A DNA stretch of 64,000 nt from Molossus alvarezi (taxonomy: Eukaryota; Chordata; Mammalia; Chiroptera; Molossidae): the NCBI GenBank assembly GCA_037176705.1, contig CM073887.1, forward strand, positions 58,923,001 to 58,987,000, in the 5' to 3' direction. The translations under genes and the position numbers were made by a program. The notes beneath the pieces were generated by a model, which ran no database searches, was not told the DNA's origin, and worked only from the letters and a program-made list of their open reading frames with translations. Shown in pieces: positions 12,389 to 25,313 of this stretch. How positions within the stretch are numbered: the stretch's first letter is position 1; every line of letters starts with the position of its first letter.

Positions 12389-12505
12389 TTTCCCTCCCTC
12401 CCTCCCTCCCCACTCCCTCCCTTTCTCCCTCCCTCCCACTCTATCTAAAAGGCAATGGAAAAATATCCTTAGGTAAGGATTAACAACAATAACAACAACA
12501 AAAAG
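12174..12505 (+). repeat. VES-A SINE with long (TC)n body
   Basis: Head at 12174, (TC)n then CCCT repeats at 12340-12440, and a standard tail. Confidence 0.9.
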
Positions 12506-12867
12506 ACAAATGTTAAAGACACAGAAAGAATCTTAAAGGTAGCAAGAAATAGAAAATTACCTATGAGGGAGTTCCCATTTAACAGTCAACTGGTTTCTCA
12601 ACAGAAACACTTCAGACCAGAAGGGTTTGGAATGAAGTATTCAAAGTAATGAAGAGTGAGGACCTGAATCTAAGACAAGTTTATACAGTAAGGCTATCAT
12701 TTAAAATTGAAGGCCAAATAAAAAACTTTCCAACACCCCCTCCTCCCCAAAAAAGTCTAAAGGAGTACATTTACCACCAAACCAGCACTGCTAGAAATAT
12801 TAAAGGGACTGCTGTACGAAGCAGAAATTGAGAGAGATGAACATAGGTGTAAAGAAATAAAGGCAAA

Positions 12868-12959
12868 GGAAGGAAGGAAGGGAGGGAGGGAGGGAGGGAG
12901 GAAGGAAGGAAGGAAGGAAGGAAGGAAGGAAGGAAGGAAGGAAGGAAGGAAGGAAGGAA
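12868..12959. repeat. (GGAA)n/(GGGA)n microsatellite
   Basis: About 90 bp of pure purine repeat within L1-derived sequence. Open frames on the minus strand here are artefacts. Confidence 0.95.
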
Positions 12960-13050
12960 ATAAGTACCTATCAATAATAACCTTAAATGTAAATGAATTA
13001 AATGATCCAATCAAAAGACATAGGGTAGCTGAATGGATAAGAAAATATTG

Positions 13051-13330
13051 CCCTGGCCAGTTTGGTTCAGTGGTTAGAGTATTGGCCTGTGGAATGAAGG
13101 ATCTAGGGTTCAATTTCAGGTCAAGGGCACATACCTGGGTTGCAGGTTTGATCCCTGGCCCTGGTTGGGGTCGTGTGGGAGGCAACCAATGGATGTGTCT
13201 CTCTCATATCAATGTTTCTCTCTCTCTCTCTCTCTCTCTCTCCCCCTCCCTCCCTTCCACTCTATCTAAAAATCAACAGAAAAGTATCCTAGGGTGAGGA
13301 TTAACAAACAAAAAAACAAACAAACAAAAA
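13051..13330 (+). repeat. VES-A SINE
   Basis: Head at 13051, (TC)n body and A-rich tail. Confidence 0.9.
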
Positions 13331-14149
13331 GAAGATTTGACCCACATATATGCTGTGTACAAGAGACCAATCTCAGAACAAAAGATTCACATAAAATAAA
13401 AGTGAAGGTATGGAAAAATATTCCATGCAATTGGAAATAAAAGAAAAATTTTGAGGTAGCAATACTCATATCTGAGAAAACAGACTTCAAAACAAAGACC
13501 ATAACAAGAGACAAAGGTTACTACAAAATACTAAAGGGATTGACCTAACAAAATATAAGCCTTGTAAACATATATGCACTCAATATAGGAGCACCTAAAT
13601 ATATTTTAAAAACCCTTGGTGGCCTTTAAGGTAGAGATTGAAGCAATACAGTCATAGTAAGGACTTTGATACCTACTGACATCACTGGATGGATCTTCCA
13701 CACAGAAAAATCAAAGAAACAGCCACCTTAAATGACACACTAGATCAGATAGATTTAATTGATATTTACAGAAAATTTTATCATAAAGTGGCAGAATATA
13801 CATTCTTCTCAAGTGCATATGGAACATTCTCAAAGATAGATCACCTGTTAGGACACAAAACAAGTCTTTACAAGTTCAAGAAGACTGAAATCATATCAAG
13901 CATCTTCTCGGATCACAATGGCATAAAACTAGAAATCAACCATCATAAAAACACTCAAAAACACTCATACACATGGAGGTTAATAGCGTGTTATTAAATA
14001 ATGAATGTGTTATCAATGAGATCAAGGAAGGAATAAAAAAATTCCTGGAAACAAATGAAAATGAACACATTAGAACCCAAAATCTGTGGGACACAGTGAA
14101 AGCATTCCTACGAGGGAAGTTCATAGCATTACAAGAAACAAAAAGAGAC

Positions 14150-15280
14150 AACAAAATTTCAGACATCATATACAACAGAATTTTCACTGATACAACACCT
14201 AAGGCAAGAGAAACAAAGGAAAAAATGAACACATGGGACTACATCAAACTAAAAACTTCTGCACAGCAAAAGAAACAACCATCAAAATGGAAAGGGAACC
14301 CACTGTATGGGAGACCATAATTGCCAATGATACATCAGATAAGGGGTTAATTTCCAAAATAGAGTGCTCATACAACTCAACAAAAGGAAGACAAAGAACA
14401 CAATTAAAAAATGGGCAGAGGACCTAAATAGACACCTCTCCAAACAGGACATACAAATGGCCAAGAGACATATGAAAAAATGCTCAATGCCACTAATCAT
14501 CAGAGAGATACAAATTAAAACAACAATGAGGTATCACCTCACACCTGTCAGAATGGCCGCCATCAACAAATCACCAAACAACAAGTGTTGGCAAGGGTGT
14601 GGAGAAAAGGGGACTCTAGTACACTGCTGGTGGGAATGCAGACTGGTGCAACCACTATGGAAAACACTATGGTGTTACATTGAAAAGTTAAAAATTGAAC
14701 TGCCATTTGACCCAGTGATCCCACTTCTAGGAATATACCTAACAAGCCTGAAACACCAATCAGAAAGAATATATGTACCCTTGTGTTCATAGCAGCACCA
14801 TTTACAATAGCTAAGATTTGGAAACAACCCAAGTGTCCATCAGTAGATGAGTGGATAAAAAAGCTGTGGTACATGTACACAATGAAATACTATGCAGCCG
14901 TAAGAAAGATCTCTTATTTTTTGAGGGACCTGGAGGGACCTGGAGAGTATTACGCTAAGTGAAACAAGCCAAGCAAAGAAAGACAAATATCACATGATCT
15001 CACTTATTTGTGGAATATAATGAACTAAACAAACTGATGCACAAAATTGACCCAGAGATATAGAGGTGGGATACAGACTGACAAACCTCAGAGGAGGGGG
15101 TTTTTGGAGGGGAAGAGATAAAGCACAGAACTTATATGCATGTATGCATGACCAATGGACATAGACAACAGAGCTGGGGATGGGTCGGGTGGGTTTGGGG
15201 AGGAGGGTGTCAATGGGGGAAAAAGGAGAAACATCTAACAAAAACAAACAAACAAACATAAGTAAATAAATAATAATAAA
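14150..15280 (+). mobile_element. 5'-truncated L1 nested in the larger L1
   Basis: ORF2 C-terminal region (about 14190-14990, one or more frameshifts), 3' UTR and an A-rich tail. The older L1 ORF2 reads up to 'acaagaaacaaaaag' (about 14145) and resumes with 'gaaacaagaaaaag' at 15281, so this piece interrupts it. The similar A-rich flanks are the likely target duplication. Confidence 0.75.
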
Positions 15281-16165
15281 GAAACAAGAAAAAGCTCTAA
15301 CAAACTACCTAACACTACAACTAAAAGAGTTAGAAACAGAACAGCAACAGAAGCCCGAGTAAGTAGAAGGAAGGAAACATAAAGATCAGAGCAGAAGTAA
15401 GTGACATAGAGAAAAACACAAACAAACAAAAACAGTACAAAAGATCAATGAAACCAAGACCTGGTTCTTCGAAAATATAAACACGATTGATGAATATTTA
15501 GCCAGACTCACCAAGAAACAAAGAGAGGGTACCCAAATGAATAAAATCAGAAATGAAAGAAGCAATATAACAACTGACACCACAGAAATACAAAGGATTA
15601 TAAGAAAATAATATGAGCAAGTATATGCTAACAAACTGGAAAATCTGGGCAAAATGGACAAATTCCTAGAATCATACAATCTTTCAAAACTCAATCAGAA
15701 GAATAAAAAAACCTGAATAGGCTGATAACAATTAATGAAATTGAAGCAGTAATAAAAAGAAACTCACAGCAAAGAAAAATACTGGGCCAGATGCACTTAT
15801 AGGTGAGTTTTTCCAGATATTCAAAGAAGAACTAACACCTATTCTCAAACTATTCTAAAAAAAATTCAAGATGAGGGAAGACTTCCAAGCTCTTTTTACA
15901 AGGCCAGCATTATTCTGATTCCAAAACCAGATAAAAGCACACACACACACACACAAAAAAAAAAAAAAAGGAAAAAGAAAAGAAAGAAAATTAAAGTCTA
16001 CTATCCCTGATAAACATAGATACTAAAATCCTCAACAAAATATTAGCAAATTGGATCCAGCAATACATTAAAATATCATATACCATGACCAAGTGAAATT
16101 TATCTCAGGGAAGGAAGACTAGTACAATATTTATAAATTAATAAATGTGATAGATCACAAACAAA

Positions 16166-16449
16166 ATGAAGACTAAAAATCATATGATTATATCAATAGA
16201 TGCAGAAAAAGCATTCAACAAAGTCCAGCACCCATTTACAATAAAAACTCTCAGTAAAGTGGAAATAGAGAGATTGCACCTCAACATAGTAAAGAGCATT
16301 TATGACAAACCTAAAGCCAATATCATACTCAATGGGCAAAAACTAAAAGTGTTTCCCATAAGAACAGGAACAAGACAGGGTTGTCGGCTTTCACCACTGT
16401 TATTCAACATAGTACCAGAACTCCTTGCCCCAGAGATCAGACAAGAAAA

Positions 16450-16456
<7 letters not shown>
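16166..16456 (+). pseudogene. L1 ORF2 reverse transcriptase fragment
   Basis: A 96-codon open stretch has [10 protein letters not shown] and [16 protein letters not shown], which are L1 reverse transcriptase motifs A and B. The catalytic FADD-type motif lies downstream in disrupted frame, after an (AAAT)n expansion at 16449-16490. Confidence 0.85.
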
Positions 16457-16488
<32 letters not shown>

Positions 16489-16490
16489 AT
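16449..16490. repeat. (AAAT)n microsatellite
   Basis: About ten AAAT units interrupt the L1 reverse transcriptase frame. Confidence 0.9.
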
Positions 16491-18252
16491 GGCATCCAAA
16501 TTGGAAAGGAGGAAGTAAAACTGTTATTATCTGTAGATGACACAATATTGTACATAGAAAACCCTAAAAACTCTACCAAAAACCTACTAGATTTAATAAA
16601 TGAATTCAGAAAGGTAGCAGGACACAAAATTAACATTGGAAAATCAAGGGCATTTTTATGCACCTATAATTAACTCTCAGAAAGAGAAATAAAAAAAAGT
16701 AATTTATCATTTCAACAATAACAACAAAATACCACTAATCATCAGAGAGGAGCAAATTAAAACCACAATGAATTATTACCTCACACCTGCCAGAATGGCT
16801 ACCATCAACAAATCAATAAATGACAAAAACTGGCGAGGATGTGGAGAAAAGGGTATCCTAGAACACTGCTGGTGGGACTGCAGAGTGGTGCAGCCACTAT
16901 GGAAAACAATATGGGCTTTGCTCAAAAAATAAAAAATTGAACTGCCATTTGATCCAGTGATCCCACTTCTAGGAATATATCCAAAGAATCCCGAAACACC
17001 AGTCAGAAAGAATACATGCATTCCTAGGTTCATAGCAGCATTATTTACAATAGCTAAGATCTGGGAACAACTCCAGTATCCATCAGTAGACGAGTGGATA
17101 AAAAATAGCTGTGGTACATTTACACAATGGAACACTATGCAGCTGTGAAAAAGAAGGATCTCTTACCCTTTGAGACAGCATGGACCTGGAGATTATTTTG
17201 TTAAGTGAAAAAAGCCAGTCAGAGAAAGATAAACATCACATGATCTCACTTATATGTGGAATCTAAGGAACAAAATAAACTAATGAACAAAGTAAATCCA
17301 CAGCCATGGAAGCATAGAACAGATTGACAGATCTCAGAGGGAAGGTGGGAAGGAGGGCAGGAAAAGATTAATAAAAAAACTTATGCATAGCCCATGGACA
17401 CAGACAATAGGTGAAGGTCTAGGGTAGGATGGGAGAAGGGTGGAGGGTACAAATTGGGGGCAATGGGGGACATCTGTAATACTCTCAACAATAAAATTAA
17501 ATTAAAAAATAAACAAAAAAACAAAGGCCATAACAAGAGACAAAGAAGGTGACTACATAATACTAAAAGGAACAATCTAACAAGAAAGTTTAACCCCAGT
17601 GAACATAAATGCACTCAATATAGGAGAATCTAAATATATAAAAGAACTCTTGGTGAACTTTAAGGGAGAGTTTGACAGAAATCTAATCATTGTAGGGGAC
17701 TTTAACACCCCAATGACATCACTGGATAGATCTTCCAGACAAAAAATCAACAAGGAAACAGCCACCTTAAATGACACACTAGATCAGATGGATTTAATTG
17801 CTATTTACAAAATAAACTGATGAATAAAATAGATCCAGAGACATGGATGCATGGAAGAGACTGACAGATCCCAGAGTGGATGGGTGGAGTGGATGGGAAG
17901 AGATTAACCAAAGAACATATATGCATAGCCCACGGACACAGACAATAGTGTGGGAAAACCCTGGGGTGGGGATGGGGCTGAGTGGAGGAGGGGGGGGATG
18001 GGGAGAAATTGGGGATATCTATAATACCGTCAACAATAAATAAAAAACAAAACAAAATAAAAAATAATAAACACAACAAATAAAAAGTGTAAAAAGTATA
18101 TCAAAAGTGAGCTGATGAAAATTTAGAGTTTGGTTTTCTTTCGCTTGGTTAAATTGACAAAGTTTTCTTGGACTGTGGGTTTGCTCCTGTAAGATATTAT
18201 AACAAGTTTGCTGCCTTGAATGCACAGATTCTGTTTTATTAAAATAATTTTC

Positions 18253-18515
18253 TGGCCAGCCAGTGTAGCTCAGAGGGTAGAGAGCATCGGCCGTGTACTG
18301 AAGGGTCTCCCGTTCGATTCCAGGTCAAGGGTAAGTACTTGGATTGCAGGTTCCACCCCCCCCCCCCACTGGGAACGCTTTCAGAAGGCAACCAATTGAT
18401 GTGTCTCTCTCACATCGATGTTTCTCACTCTCTCTCTCCCCCTCCCTCCCTCCCTTCCACTCTCTCTACAAAAAAAATAAATGGAAAACATATCCTCAGG
18501 TGAGGATTAACAAAA

Positions 18516-18554
<39 letters not shown>

Positions 18555-18560
18555 ATACAT
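18253..18560 (+). repeat. VES-A SINE with (AAAT)n tail
   Basis: Head near 18253, poly-C interruption at 18355-18367, and a tail expanded to AAAT then CATA repeats. Confidence 0.88.
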
Positions 18561-18689
18561 ACATACATACTTTTCTGTGTTTTATGTTGTCTTATAAGGT
18601 CTTTAATTACTTAAGAAAATTGAATCTTCTCAATGTAAAATGTCCTATATTTGAAATGTCCTAACTGACTTCATAAAAAGTCCACGGAT

Positions 18690-18849
18690 GCACTGGCCAA
18701 TTTGGCTTAGCAGTTAGAGCATTGGCCCCCAGACCAAAGAGTTGCAGGTTCGATTCTGGTCCGGGGCATGTATCTCGGGTGCAGTTCAGTCCCTGGTCCT
18801 GGTCGGGGTCATGCAGGAGGCAACAAATACATGTGTCTCTCTCATATAG

Positions 18850-18902
<53 letters not shown>

Positions 18903-18985
18903 ACCCTCCCTCTCTCCCTTCAACTCTGACTAAAGATACATGGAAAAAGTATCCTCGAGTGAGGATTAAAAAAAAAAAAACAGTC
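18690..18985 (+). repeat. VES-A SINE with long (TC)n body
   Basis: Head near 18690 and a (TC)n run at 18850-18900. The A tail joins directly to the next SINE. Confidence 0.9.
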
Positions 18986-18987
18986 AT

Positions 18988-19330
18988 CCCAGCCAGTGTG
19001 GCTAAGTGGTTGAGCGTCAACCTATGCACCAAGAGGTCCCTGGTTTGATTCCCGGTCAGGGCACATGCCCAGGTTGTGGGCCCAATCCCCAGTGGAGGGC
19101 ACACCGGAGGTGGCCAATGGATGTTCTCTTTCTTATTTTATTTAATTTATTTTTTTGGTATGTGCCCCTAGCGGGAACCAAACCCGGGACTCTGGTCCAC
19201 AGGCAGACGCTCCAACCACTGAGCCAAACTGGTCAGGGCTCAATGTTCTCTTTCATTGATGATTCATGTTTCTAATTTTCTTCCTCTTCCTTCCTCTCTC
19301 TCTAAAATCAATAAAAGAAAACAAAAATCA
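18988..19330 (+). repeat. VES-B SINE interrupted by a short SINE
   Basis: The head (CCAGTGTGGCTAAGTGGTTGAG) and the tail (AAAATCAATAAAAG) are separated by the insertion at 19133-19240. Confidence 0.88.
19133..19240 (-). repeat. Short tRNA-head-only SINE, copy 2
   Basis: Minus strand: tRNA-like head ending CTAGGGGCACATACC, then an A-rich tail (T-rich on plus at 19133-19156). Flanked by ATGTTCTCTTTC at 19121-19132 and 19243-19254. It has the same 3' end point and diagnostic bases as the copies at 10053 and 55337. Confidence 0.9.
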
Positions 19331-20241
19331 GCAGAAAAAAAAACCTCTATAAAGATTGTGGCATATGTGGCTGAAGCTCATTCTGCTTCTTTTAAATGAC
19401 ACCTCAGTGCCGTATTTTTGCCATCTTGATGTCCTTGTAATATGGCAATTATCTGCTCTCCACTCAGGGAAATTAAGATGGGTAAACAACAGATACTTTC
19501 TCTCTTGGATACACCTGTGCCTTTCCCTTCCCCCAGGGTGGTCCCTTTCCCTTTCTCTCAACTAAGCTTCAAGGGCCCTTCTTTGGCTTCTGTAAGTTGT
19601 TTGCTGAGCCTATGCAACCCAACTGACTCACTTCTACTACCTCCCTAACTTAAAAAATTTTTATTTATTTATTTATGTTCTTACAGATACCCCCCCCCCC
19701 AATGACACTCTCCTCCCCACTCCTGTCCTACCCCCACCTTCACAGTATTATTGTCTGTGTCCACTGGTTATGCATATATGCATATACGTTCTTTGCTTTA
19801 TCTCTTCCTGCTCTTCTTCACCCCCCAGGTTTGTCACTCTGTTCCCTACTTCTATGTCTCTGGGTCTATTTTGTTCATCCGTTTATTTTATTCACCATAT
19901 TCCACAAATAAATGAGATCATGTGATATTTGTTTTTCTCTGATTGGATTATTTTACTTAGCATAATATTCTCCAGGTCCCTCCATATCATCTCAAAAGGT
20001 AAGAGATCTTTCTTCCTAATAGCTGCATAGTATTCCATTGTGTATATGCACCACAGCTTTTTTATCCACTTATTTACTAATGGGCACTTGGGCTGTTTCC
20101 AGATTTTAGCTATTGTAAATAGTGCTGCTATGAACATAGGAGTGTATATACATTCTCTCTGATTGATGTTTCAGGCTTCTTAGGATATATTCCCAAAAGT
20201 GGGATCACTGGGTCAAATGGCAGTTCAATTTTTAATTTTTT

Positions 20242-20486
20242 TTTAAATCCTCACCTGAGGACACTCTTGCATTTATCTTCAGATAGAGCGGGAGGGAGAG
20301 AGGGAGGAAGAGAGAGAGAGAAACATCAATGTGAGAGAGACACATCAGACTGGTTGCCACCCATACAACCCCAACTGGGGCCGGGGACAAATTGCAACTA
20401 TGGTATGTGCCCTTAGCAGGAACTGAATCCGGGTCTCTCTGGTCCGTGGGCCGATGCCCTAACTGCTGAGCCAAACCGGCCAGGGC
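20242..20486 (-). repeat. VES-A SINE
   Basis: Flanked by TCAATTTTTAATTTTTT on both sides (about 20225 and 20487). Inserted in L1 ORF2. Confidence 0.93.
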
Positions 20487-20915
20487 TCAATTTTTAATTT
20501 TTTGAGAAAACTTCATATTGTTTTCCATAGCATAGTGGCTGCAACAGTCTGCATTCCCACCAGCAGTGTACTAGAGTCTCCTTTTCTCCACACCCTCACC
20601 AGCACTTGTTTGATGATTTGTTGATGATAGCCATTTTGGCAGGTGTGAGGTGATAGATATCTCATTGTGGTTTTAATTTGCATCTCTCTGATGATTCGTG
20701 ACATTGAGCATTTTTTTCATATGTCTCTTGGCCATTTGTATGTCCTATTTGGGGAAGTGTCTATTCAGGTCCTCTGCCCATTTTTATTGGATTATTTTCT
20801 TCCTTTTGTTGAGTTGTATGAGTTCTTTGTATATTTGGAAATTAACCTCTTATCCGATGTATCATTGGCAATTATGTTCTCCCAAACACTGGGTTCCCTT
20901 TTCATTTTTATTTTA

Positions 20916-21126
20916 TTTTATTTTTCTTTATTGATTTTAGAGAGAGAGGAAGGGAGAGGAGAGAGAGATAGGAACATCAATAAGAGAGAATATTGATTGG
21001 CCCCTACTTCATGCCCCTTACTGAGGATTTGGCCTGAAACCTGGGCATGTTCCCTGATCAGGAATTGAACCAGTGACCTCTTGGTGCATGGGTCGATGCT
21101 CAGCCACTGAACCACATTGGCCAGGC
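20916..21126 (-). repeat. VES-B SINE
   Basis: TTTCTTTATTGATTTTAG start and a head complement ending GCCACATTGGCCAGG type. Inserted in L1 ORF2, with 'ctcccttttc' near both ends. Confidence 0.9.
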
Positions 21127-21736
21127 TCCCTTTTCTTTTTGATGCTGTTTTTTGTTTGTTTGTTTGTTTTTGTTTTTGTTTTTTGCTGTGTAGAAGTCTT
21201 TTAGTTTGATGTAGTCCCATTTATTAATTTTTTCCTTTGTTTCTCTTGCCCTAGATGATGTATCAGTGAAAATTCTATGTGTGGTGTCTGAGATTTTGCT
21301 GCCTACATTTTCTTCTAGGATTTTTATGGTTTCACAAGTTACATTTAAGTCTTTTATCCATTTTGAGTTTATTCTTGTGTATGGTGTAAGTTGCATGTAC
21401 CTGTCCAATTTTCCCAATACCCTTTGTTGAAGAGACTGTCTTTACTCCATTGTATGCTTTTGCCACCTTTATCAAGTATTGATTGAGCATAATGGCTTGG
21501 GTCAATTGCTGGGTTCTCTGTTCTGTTCTATTGATTTCTATGCCTATTCTGGTGCCAGTACCAGGCTGTTTTGATTATAATGGCTTTATAGTATAACGTG
21601 ATATTTGGAATTATGATCCCTACAACTTTGTTCCTCTTTTTCAAGATTGCTGTATCTATTCAGGGTCTTTTTTGATTCCATCTAAACTTTTGGAGTATTT
21701 GTTCTAAATCTGTGAATTATGTTGTTGGTATTTTTT

Positions 21737-21979
21737 TTAATCCTCACCCAAGGATCCTTTTTTCCATTTTTTATCTTCAGGTAGAGTGGCGGGGGGGTGG
21801 GGGGAGAGAGAGAGAACCGTCGACGTGAGAGGGACAAATCAATTGGTTGCCTCCTGCACTACCCTGACAGGGCCAGAGACTGAACTGCAAACTGAGGTAC
21901 GTGCCCTTGATTGTAATCGAACCTGTGACTCTTTGGTCCATGGGCCGACGCTCCACCGCTGAACCAAACCAGCCAGTGG
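21737..21979 (-). repeat. VES-A SINE
   Basis: The flanking TGTTGTTGGTATTTT occurs at about 21721-21735 and 21979-21994, a target duplication in L1 ORF2. Confidence 0.92.
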
Positions 21980-22107
21980 TGTTGTTGGTATTTTAATGGG
22001 GATTGCACTGAATCTATAGGTTGCTTTAGTTAGTGCGGACATTTTAATGATGTTGATTCTTCCAATTCATGAACAGGGCATATGCTTCCACTTAAAAGAA
22101 AACATTT

Positions 22108-22313
22108 TTTTCTTTATTGATTTTTCTTAGAGAAGAAGGGAGAGTGAGAGAGAGATGGAAACACTGATGAGAGAGAACATCGATGGGTTGCCTCCTGCAT
22201 GTCCCCCACTGGGGTTCTGGCCCACAACCTGGGCATGTGACCTGACTGGCAATCAAATAGATGACCTCTTGGTGCATGGGTCAACACTCAACCAGTGAGC
22301 CACAGCAGCCGGG
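22108..22313 (-). repeat. VES-B SINE
   Basis: Standard VES-B in minus orientation. ATGCTTCCAC is repeated on both sides. Confidence 0.9.
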
Positions 22314-22502
22314 CTATGCTTCCACGTTTTAATTTCTTCCTCTATTTTTTTTTCAATGTCCTGTAGTTTTCGGAGTACAAGTCTTTTACCTCCTTGGTTA
22401 AGTTTATTCCCAGGTATCTTAATTTTTTTTTTTTGCAATGGTAGATGGGATAGATTTTTTAGTTTCTCTTTCTGTGTTCATTATTGGTGTATAAAAATGT
22501 CA

Positions 22503-24661
22503 ATGAGACATCAAAATTACAACTAAACTACAGAACAACCATCATTTGGAACTGCCTGAAAATGAGCTTAATGGAAGTCCTACAACTACAAAATTAAAGA
22601 AGTAGCCCCACTGAGACTGGTAGGAGGGGCAGAGGTACACACCCAGGTGTAGTGGTTAAAAACCAGGAGGGCTACCTCAGCTGGGAAGGTCCTCCATGAG
22701 GAGCAAGGGGACCTCATCCCTCACCAGGCACCCAGCTCAGGGTTCCAGTGCCAGGAAGAGAAATCCCCATAACTTCTGGCTGTAAAAACCAGCGGGAACT
22801 GAGGCTGAGGGAGGCTGAGGCTTCGGGAGCCCCAGGCAATTCCTTTTAAAGGTCCCATGCACGGACTTACTCGAACTTACTCTCTCTGAGCTCCAGCGCA
22901 GAGGGAAGGCAGCCTGAAAGGCACCAGAGACATATGAGGAAGAACTGAGTTGTTTGGGACGAGGCCCAGAGAAGCAGCTTTCTCCTGGCAGATGTGCTGG
23001 GGGAAGCTGTTGTTCTTTTGGTGAGTCCTTCCCCCACGAGGCTGGCAGATGGGCACCATATCTAGTACTCCAGATACCTGACTTATACTGTTTGCCCTGC
23101 CCTGGTGATTCCCTGAGTCCCTGCCCCATCCACATTTTGGTTCCACCCAAGCTGTTTCCAGTGCCTTTACCATAGGATTGGCCTGTTTTGCCTCCTGCTT
23201 CATATTTTCCTAAATTCTCTCAAACTAGCAGCATATGGCCACACAGAGTCCCCTACCTCTTGTTAAGTGGCCCCAGGACTGGCACTAGAAGCATCCAGCC
23301 TTGGCTGACAGCTTGGTTTTGCCTGGACATGTCCAAATTCAGCTCAAGAAGCAGCCATCAGCTGATCACTTTGTACGTTATGCCTGGTGGCCCCAGGTAG
23401 AACACAGGCAGTGGCTGACCTTGCCCCAGAGCCAGCACACCCAGTGGACAGCTTCAAACAACATTGAAGCACCACCAGCCAACCACCTTCACAAGTGACA
23501 CACTCAAGGAATGGACTCAGTGGGTACCATAGCCCGCTGAAGTAAATCTTGCTCAGTGTGGTGGGTCCCTGCACAGCTGATCATCCAAGGCAGTCAGAGG
23601 TTGGTGGTTAGTAGGCACAGCTAGTCCCTGCAGCTGATCAGCCTGTATAAAACCCTCCCATCGATGTGTCAATGGCAATCAAGACTCAATTACAGCAGAA
23701 GGGTGTAAAGTCTACACAAGGGGTACACCTTGAGGGCCCAGCTGGGTGACCAGGGAGGCTGTACCACTGGACCCTAAGGACAGCTACTACAGCAGGCCAC
23801 TCTAGGAAGCCTAGGAGACATAGCAACTCTACCTAATACATAGAAACAAACACACGAAGGCAGCCAAAATGAGGAGACAAAGAAACATGTCCCAAATGAA
23901 AGAACAGAACAAAACTCCAGGAAAAGCACTAAATGAAATGGAGATAAGCAATCTAACAGATGCAGAGTTCAAAACACTGCTTATAAGGATGCTTAATGAA
24001 CTTAGTGAGAATTTCAAGGAACTTTGTGAGAATGTCAAGGAACTTAGTGAGGACCTCAAGAGCATAATAAAGGACCAGTCAGAAATGAAGGATACACTAA
24101 CTGAAATAAAGAATAATTTACAGGATGAAAAGCAAGAACCTACAACCGAGATTACTCTATCCTGCAAAACTATCATTTAGAATCGATGGACATATAAAGA
24201 GTTTCCCAGACAAGAAAAAGCTACAGGAGTTCACCATCACCAAACCATTATTATATGAAATGTTGAAGGGTCTTCTTGAAGAAAAAGAAGATAAAAAAAT
24301 ATGAATAAACAAAATGGCAATAAATACATATCTATTGACAATTGAATCTACAAACAAACTGAGCAAGCAGAACAGAAACATTCTCATAGATACAGAGAAC
24401 ATTTTGCTGGTTGCCAGATGGGAGGGGGGGTTGGGAGAATGGGTGAAAAAGGTGAAGGGATTAAGAAGTACAAGTAGGTTGTTAGACTGACAAACCTCAA
24501 ATGGAAGGGGGGAGGTGGGGCGGGAAGAGAGAAACCAAAGAACTTATATGCATAACCAATAGACACTGACAATAGTGTGGGGAAGGCAGGAGGGAGGTGG
24601 GAGTGGGTAGGAGGGGTCAAGGGGGGAAAAAAGGAGGGACATCTCTAAATCATTCAATAGT
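22503..24661 (+). mobile_element. Plus-strand L1, internally deleted, inside the minus-strand L1
   Basis: The 5' UTR (22510-23860) matches the L1 at the window end (63520-64000). ORF1 begins at 23869 with a 103-codon open frame rich in glutamate, lysine and heptad-like leucines, which fits the ORF1 coiled coil. Nearly all of ORF2 is missing, and a 3' UTR runs to about 24660. The host L1 sequence is broken at 'ataaaaatg' (left) and resumes with 'taaaatgccactaa' (right), giving a likely 9-10 bp duplication with one mismatch. Confidence 0.8.
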
Positions 24662-24699
24662 AAAATGCCACTAATTTTTGGATGTTGATTTTTTAAAAA

Positions 24700-24926
24700 A
24701 TATTTTTTCTTTATTGCCTTGAGAGAGAGAGAAGGGAAAGGGAGAGAGAGATAGAAACATCGATGAGAGAGAACACTGATGAGAGAGAACATCAATAGGC
24801 CGCTTCCTGCATGACCCCTGATGGGGATCTGGCCCATAATCTGGGCATGTGTCCTGACCGGGAATCGAACCGGCGACCTCTTGGTGCATGAGTTGATGCT
24901 CAACCATGGAGCCACACCGGCTGGAC
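24700..24926 (-). repeat. VES-B SINE
   Basis: Copy with a partly duplicated 'gagagagaac' segment. Flanked by GGATGTTGATTTT-like repeats at about 24679 and 24928. Confidence 0.9.
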
Positions 24927-25132
24927 TGGATGTTGATTTTGTATCCTGCTACTTTGCCAAATTCATTTATTAAATCTAATAGGTTTTTGGTGGCATCATT
25001 AGGGTTTTCTACATACAATATCATGTCATCTGTGAATAATGACAGTTTCACTTCCTCCTTTCCAATATGAATGGCTTTTATTTTTTCTTCTGGTCTAATT
25101 TCTATGGCTAAGACTTCCAGTACTATGTTGAA

Positions 25133-25313
25133 TAGAGAGAGAGAGAGAGAAACATCGACGTGAAAGGGACACATTAAGTGGCTTCCACCCGCAAAACCCA
25201 GCCAGGGCCGGGGATAAACTGCAACTGAGGTACGTTCCCTAAGCGGGAAACGAACCCGGGTCTCTCTGGACTGCAGGCTGACGCTCTAACTGCTGAGCCA
25301 AACCAGCCAGGGC
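25133..25313 (-). repeat. VES-A SINE lacking its 3' tail
   Basis: It starts in the GA-rich body, so the SINE's own 3' third is missing. Inserted in L1 reverse transcriptase sequence. Confidence 0.85.

Larger units (their letters stand above)
9886..18097 (+). mobile_element. L1 retrotransposon complex in ERV-A (internally deleted, with later insertions)
   Basis: An 11-bp duplication ATATCAAAAGT flanks the block (9875-9885 and 18098-18108). It begins with an L1-type 5' UTR (TTTCAAGATGGTGGCAGAG), then degenerate ORF1 (about 10.7-12.1 kb), ORF2 endonuclease remnants (13.3-14.1 kb), reverse transcriptase remnants (15.3-16.7 kb) and an ORF2 C-terminal region plus 3' UTR (16.73-17.5 kb). After an A-rich tail near 17505, a second shorter L1 piece follows (17515-18060: endonuclease part fused to 3' UTR), with its own A-rich end. 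The second piece is probably a separate L1 that landed in the first tail. All frames are interrupted. Confidence 0.85.

Noticed and set aside
23869..24180. 103-codon coiled-coil ORF as a new host gene
   Set aside because: It is the N-terminal part of L1 ORF1, placed correctly after an L1 5' UTR; ORF2 is deleted.
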